Part shown: positions 6,511-9,899 of the stretch, in pieces
Layout: each line of letters opens with the position of its first letter
Position numbering within the stretch: position 1 is the stretch's first letter
Translations under genes and position numbers: made by a program
Assembly (NCBI GenBank): GCA_947463775.1
Contig: CANHVD010000166.1
Location: 1-9,899 of the forward strand
From: Planctomycetaceae bacterium
Lineage (GTDB): Bacteria > Planctomycetota > Planctomycetia > Planctomycetales > Planctomycetaceae
Reading direction: 5' to 3'
DNA length: 9,899 nt
The notes under the pieces: generated by a model
Told to the model about the DNA's origin: nothing
The model's input: the letters and a program-made list of their open reading frames with translations, nothing else
Database searches by the model: none

Positions 6511-8070
6511 ATGAGTAGTTTGTGCAGGCCGTATCTGAAAACCATTTGGATAATGGTTTTGGCCACGATGGTTGGTTTGACAACGAATCTGAATGCGGAC
6601 GCTCAGGAGGCAGCATCCGAGAGTGCTGAAGCCGCAGCGGTATCAGCAGAAGTTGCTCCGTCGGCGGAAGTCACAGCACCAGCACCTTCAACCGAGGAGG
6701 CAACTCCGGCTGCAGAGGCTGCTGCTGTTCCTCATCTGGCAGGAACTATTGATACCGGTTCTACGACCTGGCTACTGGTCAGCGCGGCTCTGGTGTGCTT
6801 TATGATGCCCGGACTGGCATTGTTTTACGGCGGGATGGTGCGTGCCAAAAACGTGCTCAACATGTTTATGTGTGTGATGGTTTGTGTCCCGATCATCACG
6901 ATCCAGTGGGTAGCCTGCGGCTATAGCTTTACATTCGCTGTACCCTCAGCGATTTCTGTCGATGGTGGCAAGAATGACGACGGCTCCGACAAGCCAGCGC
7001 TCAGCTATTTGGGCTGGGATTCAAGCCTTGTGTTTCTGAAAGGTTTCTCCGACGTTGATCCTGCCAGCCCAAATTATTTTGGCAAAATCGTTACCAGTGG
7101 TGACACGACTGGTGCATCGCCGACTGGTGTTCCGGAACTACTTTTTGCCATGTTCCAGATGATGTTTGCGATCATTACGCCTGCTCTGATCGTCGGTGCG
7201 ATTGCTGAGCGAGTGAAGTTTAGTGCCTGGTGTATCTTTGTTGTTCTGTGGGCCACGCTTGTCTACGACCCCGTGGCTCACTGGGTGTGGAACGTCAACG
7301 GTTGGTTGTTCCAGAAAGGCGTATTGGACTTCGCGGGCGGCACGGTTGTGCATGTTCTGGCCGGAGCTTCCGCTCTCGCGCTGATCCTGATTCTTCCAAA
7401 ACGTCATGGGTTCCCAAAGGGACCTTTCCTGCCTCACAGCATTGGCTGGACTCTTATGGGAGCAGGATTCCTGATGGTTGGCTGGTTCGGTTTTAACGCC
7501 GGATCTGCAATCGCCGTCGGTAAAGATTTTCTTCCAGTGTCTGGTGCAGTGGCGGTGATGGCTTTTGCGACAACAGCCATTGCAGGTGGAGCAGCCACCG
7601 GTTCATGGATGATCGTGGAGTGGCTTCATGCTGGTAAGCCAACTGCGATTGGTGTTGCGTCCGGGATGGTTGCTGGTCTTGTTGTGATCACTCCATGTGC
7701 GGGTCACGTCAGTCCGGGCAGTGCGCTCGTGATTGGTTTGATTGGTGGAGTTGTTTGCTTCCTTGGAGTTCAGCTTAAGCAAGTTCTGAAGTATGACGAC
7801 TCACTGGACGTCGTTGGCGTTCACGGAGTCGGTGGAGCTCTGGGAGCTGTTCTCGTCGGTTACTTCACTATCCGGCCTGTCGTTGGTGGTATGGATCAAG
7901 TCATGCTGCAGTTGACCGGAATCGGTGCGGCGGCCGTCTATGGCTTCGTACTGACGGCTATTCTTGGCCTGATTATCCACAAGACGATCGGGTTCACAGT
8001 GACAGATCAAGCTGAAGAAGAAGGCCTCGACGTGACGGAACACGGTGAAACAGCCTATCGTATGAACTAG
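6511..8070 (+). CDS. amt: Ammonium transporter (AmtB type), copy 2
   Basis: This encodes 519 residues from ATG at 6511. A TTG at 6490 in the same frame is a less likely start because it falls before the purine-rich ribosome site (GAGAAAGAG, 6492-6500). A signal peptide with likely cleavage near NADAQ (residue 32) leads to an Ala/Glu/Pro-rich linker (about 33-75), then a classical Amt core. The core has the signature ALFYGGMVRAKN, FQMMFAIIT with gate Phe F219, W265, DFAGGTVVH with H281, GWFGFNAGS with F328 and S332, and GVHGVGG with H438. The C-terminal tail AEEEGLDVTEHGE matches the conserved regulatory tail that in other Amts couples to PII protein GlnK. It is closer to E. coli AmtB than copy 1 is, so the pair are not a recent duplication. 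It starts 161 bp after copy 1 and has its own terminator. No PII gene follows. Confidence 0.95.
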   Translation: MSSLCRPYLKTIWIMVLATMVGLTTNLNADAQEAASESAEAAAVSAEVAPSAEVTAPAPSTEEATPAAEAAAVPHLAGTIDTGSTTWLLVSAALVCFMMPGLALFYGGMVRAKNVLNMFMCVMVCVPIITIQWVACGYSFTFAVPSAISVDGGKNDDGSDKPALSYLGWDSSLVFLKGFSDVDPASPNYFGKIVTSGDTTGASPTGVPELLFAMFQMMFAIITPALIVGAIAERVKFSAWCIFVVLWATLVYDPVAHWVWNVNGWLFQKGVLDFAGGTVVHVLAGASALALILILPKRHGFPKGPFLPHSIGWTLMGAGFLMVGWFGFNAGSAIAVGKDFLPVSGAVAVMAFATTAIAGGAATGSWMIVEWLHAGKPTAIGVASGMVAGLVVITPCAGHVSPGSALVIGLIGGVVCFLGVQLKQVLKYDDSLDVVGVHGVGGALGAVLVGYFTIRPVVGGMDQVMLQLTGIGAAAVYGFVLTAILGLIIHKTIGFTVTDQAEEEGLDVTEHGETAYRMN

Positions 8071-8102
8071 ACGATTGGCTGATTCCGGCCCTGATTCTTC
8101 TG

Positions 8103-8134
8103 AAGCCCGACTCCCAGTGAGTCGGGCTTTTTTT
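8103..8134 (+). terminator. Rho-independent terminator after amt copy 2
   Basis: AAGCCCGACTC (8103-8113) and GAGTCGGGCTT (8119-8129) form a perfect 11-bp GC-rich stem with a 5-base loop, ending in seven T (8128-8134). It lies 32 bases past the transporter stop and is a textbook intrinsic terminator. It isolates the upstream transporter from the riboswitch transcript. Confidence 0.93.
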
Positions 8135-8357
8135 GTTGGTCCCTCTCTGGAATTTCTGGTCGGCACCCAGCGAATTCGTTGGTTGATATCGCCTCAGCTG
8201 ACCAAATGAGATGAATTCAGTTTCCCGGTCATTGTCTGTTTTCCACCGGGGAGTAATGAGAGGAGCGATCAACTTCAGTCAGACGGATCAAGAATACGAA
8301 ACCAAGACGTAGTAGAGATGATCTACGGACGACCGTGTCGTACTTCCGATGAGAAAC

Positions 8358-8386
8358 TTGAATCAAGAGTGACATGACATTAACAT
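8358..8386 (+). promoter_or_regulatory. Candidate sigma-70-type promoter for the riboswitch/permease transcript
   Basis: TTGAAT (8358-8363) and TAACAT (8381-8386) are separated by exactly 17 bases, each matching the housekeeping consensus at four of six positions. Transcription would start near 8393, immediately before the riboswitch aptamer. The placement right before the aptamer supports it, but box matches alone are weak evidence. Nothing else was recognised in 8135-8357. Confidence 0.45.
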
Positions 8387-8399
8387 GGGAGCAGACAGA

Positions 8400-8530
8400 C
8401 ATTAATCGCCGAATCTGTGCCAACAGAGCGGGGGAACCACCCTTTTGGGGCTAACTCAATTTATTGAGCGGGGCATCTTCGGCTCCGAGCCCGTCAGCTA
8501 ACTTCGCAGGCGTTCGAGGACTCTCTTGTC
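8400..8530 (+). ncRNA. Cyclic di-AMP riboswitch (ydaO/yuaA class)
   Basis: The region shows the conserved blocks of the ydaO-yuaA aptamer in the right order: TCGCCGAATC (8406-8415), AGAGCGGGGGAACCA (8425-8439), GGGGCTAACTC (8447-8457), GAGCCCGTCAGCTAAC (8487-8502) and CTTCGCAGGCGTT (8502-8514). The closing helix is visible as CGCC (8407-8410) with GGCG (8509-8512). Internal hairpins include CTCAAT-TT-ATTGAG (8455-8468). This class binds cyclic di-AMP and usually switches off expression of potassium, osmolyte and cell-wall genes; B. subtilis ydaO (kimA), a potassium transporter of the APC superfamily, is the archetype. Here it precedes an APC-type permease on the same strand, about 165 bases upstream of its start, with no gene between. 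Edges are approximate. Recognition is from memory of the consensus, not from a covariance search. Confidence 0.88.
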
Positions 8531-8694
8531 GTGAATCAGCCGCCGGTCATACGCAGGGCATAGGCGAATTCTGTGGATCTTCGTCAGATCTACCTCTCTG
8601 TCGCATCAAAAATCGGGTTGAGAAGTGTGCTAATTCTCACGAAACACTGCGCCAGACCATCTGGACAGTATGCCTGCGCCCCGGAGTGACTCTC
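8531..8694 (+). promoter_or_regulatory. Putative expression platform between riboswitch and permease
   Basis: This leader segment links the aptamer to the permease start. It holds modest hairpins (GATCT-TCGTC-AGATC, 8576-8590; CGCC 8541-8544 with GGCG 8563-8566) but no stem followed by a T-run, so ordinary attenuation by intrinsic termination is not evident. CGGAG (8682-8686), the likely Shine-Dalgarno, is complementary to CTCCG (8483-8487) inside the aptamer, so masking of the ribosome site is possible. The second CGCC/GGCG pair could compete with the aptamer's closing helix. The mechanism is inferred. Confidence 0.35.
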
Positions 8695-8697
8695 TTG
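8682..8697 (+). promoter_or_regulatory. Shine-Dalgarno and TTG start of the permease gene
   Basis: CGGAG (8682-8686) stands 8 bases before TTG (8695-8697), which begins the frame just ahead of the conserved HHYAWWLIM segment. No ATG occurs in this frame between the upstream in-frame stop (8452-8454) and that segment; the first in-frame ATG is inside the first membrane helix. The TTG start is therefore the best choice. Confidence 0.65.
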
Positions 8698-9899
8698 TCT
8701 GAAAATGCATCCCGTGACCATCACTATGCGTGGTGGCTCATCATGTGTCTTTGCGGCGTCGACTATTTCAGTACTCTTGGCTATCAGCCATCCATTGCCT
8801 TTGAAGGAGCGGGAATTCTCGCTCCCATCGCCACTCTGGTACTCGTGGCGGTGACTCTGTTTGGAGCACTTCCGATCTATTGCCATGTGGCCGGGGAAAC
8901 ACCGGATGGCGTGGGCTCCGTCGGCATGATCGAACGCATCTTTCGAGGCTGGACCTCAAAGATCTTTGTTCTGGTCCTGGTGGGATTTGCAGCAACAGAC
9001 TTTGTGATCACCAAGACCCTGTCGGCGGCAGATGCAACGGCGCATTTGCTTTCCAATCCGCTGTTCATGGGCTCGACACCCGAATGGATGCATAGCCAAA
9101 TCGCAGTAACCATGTTTCTGCTGGTATTGCTGAGTGCCATGTTCATCAAGGGGTACGGAGAAGTTGTAGGCCTGGCGACCCTTCTTGTCGTGGCTTACAT
9201 AGGTCTGACCGCAATTGTTATTGGTGCGGGCCTCGTGTACCTGGTGTCGCATCCAGAATTGATGACTCAATGGATGGATCAAATTTCCAGTGGAGACTAC
9301 CACCTGCACCACACTCCCATCTCAGGAAAAGGGCCGTGGGTCGCGTTGCTGATTGCCTGTCTGATTTTTCCCAAGCTGGCGCTGGGCATGAGTGGTTTCG
9401 AGACGGGCGTTTTGCATATTCATTTGATTCGTGGAAAGGAAGATGACCCCTCGAATGCGGAGGGACGTATTCGCCGTACGCGACTGCTGCTGATTACTGC
9501 CGCCCTGATTATGTCCGTGATGCTTCTTGGATCATCGATTGTAACTGGCACTGGTACGCTGATTCCGGTGGAAGAGTTTCGGATGAGCCCGGAACGAGGC
9601 AAAGCCGTTGACCGTGCGTTGGCTTATATTGCTCACGGTGAAAGTCCATTTGCAGTGTGTCCTCTGTTTGGTTCCGTGTTCGGCACCGTTTACGACATCA
9701 GTACCATCCTGATCCTTTGGTTTGCCGGGGCTTCAGCGATGGCCGGTTTGCTCAACATGGTTCCTCGATACCTGCCGCGTTATGGAATGGCGCCCGAGTG
9801 GGCGGCTGCCTACCGTCCGCTGGTGATCGCGTTTACCGTCATCAATCTGCTCGTAACGTGGTGCTTCAGCGCTGATGTGTCGAGTCAGGGAGGTGCTTA
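8695..9899 (+). CDS. APC-superfamily permease, possibly a c-di-AMP-controlled potassium or amino-acid transporter (3' truncated)
   Basis: The frame is open to the right edge: 401 complete codons from TTG at 8695. The product is a polytopic membrane protein starting SENASRDHHYAWWLIM. Its first helix has GVDYFSTLGYQPSIA (about residues 22-36), the glycine-containing broken helix 1 typical of APC transporters. Further blocks are VGFAATDFVITKTLSAADATAH (about 97-118), IACLIFPKLALGMSGFETG and DISTILILWFAGASAMAGL. A hydrophilic stretch near 9430-9480 (GKEDDPSNAEGRIRRTR) is a cytosolic loop. The family includes amino-acid permeases and the KimA/KUP-like potassium transporters. Sequence alone does not choose, but the upstream cyclic di-AMP riboswitch favours potassium or osmolyte transport. 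The C-terminus, where KimA-type proteins carry a cytosolic domain, is missing from the window. Confidence 0.88.
   Translation, partial: MSENASRDHHYAWWLIMCLCGVDYFSTLGYQPSIAFEGAGILAPIATLVLVAVTLFGALPIYCHVAGETPDGVGSVGMIERIFRGWTSKIFVLVLVGFAATDFVITKTLSAADATAHLLSNPLFMGSTPEWMHSQIAVTMFLLVLLSAMFIKGYGEVVGLATLLVVAYIGLTAIVIGAGLVYLVSHPELMTQWMDQISSGDYHLHHTPISGKGPWVALLIACLIFPKLALGMSGFETGVLHIHLIRGKEDDPSNAEGRIRRTRLLLITAALIMSVMLLGSSIVTGTGTLIPVEEFRMSPERGKAVDRALAYIAHGESPFAVCPLFGSVFGTVYDISTILILWFAGASAMAGLLNMVPRYLPRYGMAPEWAAAYRPLVIAFTVINLLVTWCFSADVSSQGGA

Noticed and set aside
8256..8312. 18-codon frame beginning ATG after GGGGAG
   Set aside because: The purine tract is only two bases from the ATG, the product has no pattern, and it precedes the predicted promoter.
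8632..8643. AATTCTCACGAA, identical to 12 bases of the right arm of the 1642-1709 inverted repeat
   Set aside because: There is no partner arm nearby and only 12 bases match; probably coincidence, though a remnant cannot be excluded.
8590..9312. Minus-strand open frames over the start of the permease gene
   Set aside because: They are shadows of a long plus-strand frame whose translation shows clear APC transporter motifs.

Overview
The window looks like chromosomal DNA of a planctomycete (phylum Planctomycetota). The lineage is inferred from protein content: a truncated esterase of a type common in that phylum, a long secreted protein built of helical repeats, and two ammonium transporters with Ala/Pro/Glu-rich extensions after their signal peptides. 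Base composition is moderate, genes are widely spaced, and no transposase, integrase, tRNA, rRNA or CRISPR array was seen. I could not run any searches.

Layout. At the left edge (1-1217, +) is the 3' part of a secreted-type alpha/beta hydrolase (acetyl xylan esterase-like). It is followed by a 52-residue membrane protein gene (1414-1572, +). A perfect 25-bp inverted repeat (1642-1709) lies between this and a convergent minus-strand gene (3759-1747). That gene encodes an exported helical-repeat protein with a C-terminal domain resembling a response-regulator receiver that has lost its phosphorylation residues.

An 0.8-kb divergent intergenic region (3760-4585) follows. It carries a near-perfect sigma-54 (-24/-12) promoter at 4333-4346, with a candidate upstream palindrome about 150 bp before it. 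Next come two full-length but dissimilar ammonium transporter genes in tandem: amt copy 1 (4586-6349) and amt copy 2 (6511-8070). Each is followed by a strong intrinsic terminator, so they are probably separate transcription units. No PII (glnB/glnK) gene is adjacent.

The right end is the most informative part. After the second terminator there is a plausible sigma-70-type promoter (8358-8386). It is followed directly by a sequence with the conserved blocks of the ydaO/yuaA (cyclic di-AMP) riboswitch (about 8400-8530). After that comes a TTG-initiated APC-superfamily permease gene that runs off the window (8695-9899+). In Firmicutes this riboswitch class controls potassium transport, including the APC-type transporter KimA (YdaO). 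The downstream permease is therefore a candidate c-di-AMP-controlled potassium or osmolyte transporter in a planctomycete.

Taken together, the right half is a cation/nitrogen transport neighbourhood. The ammonium transporters are apparently under nitrogen-type sigma-54 control, and the neighbouring permease is apparently under second-messenger riboswitch control.
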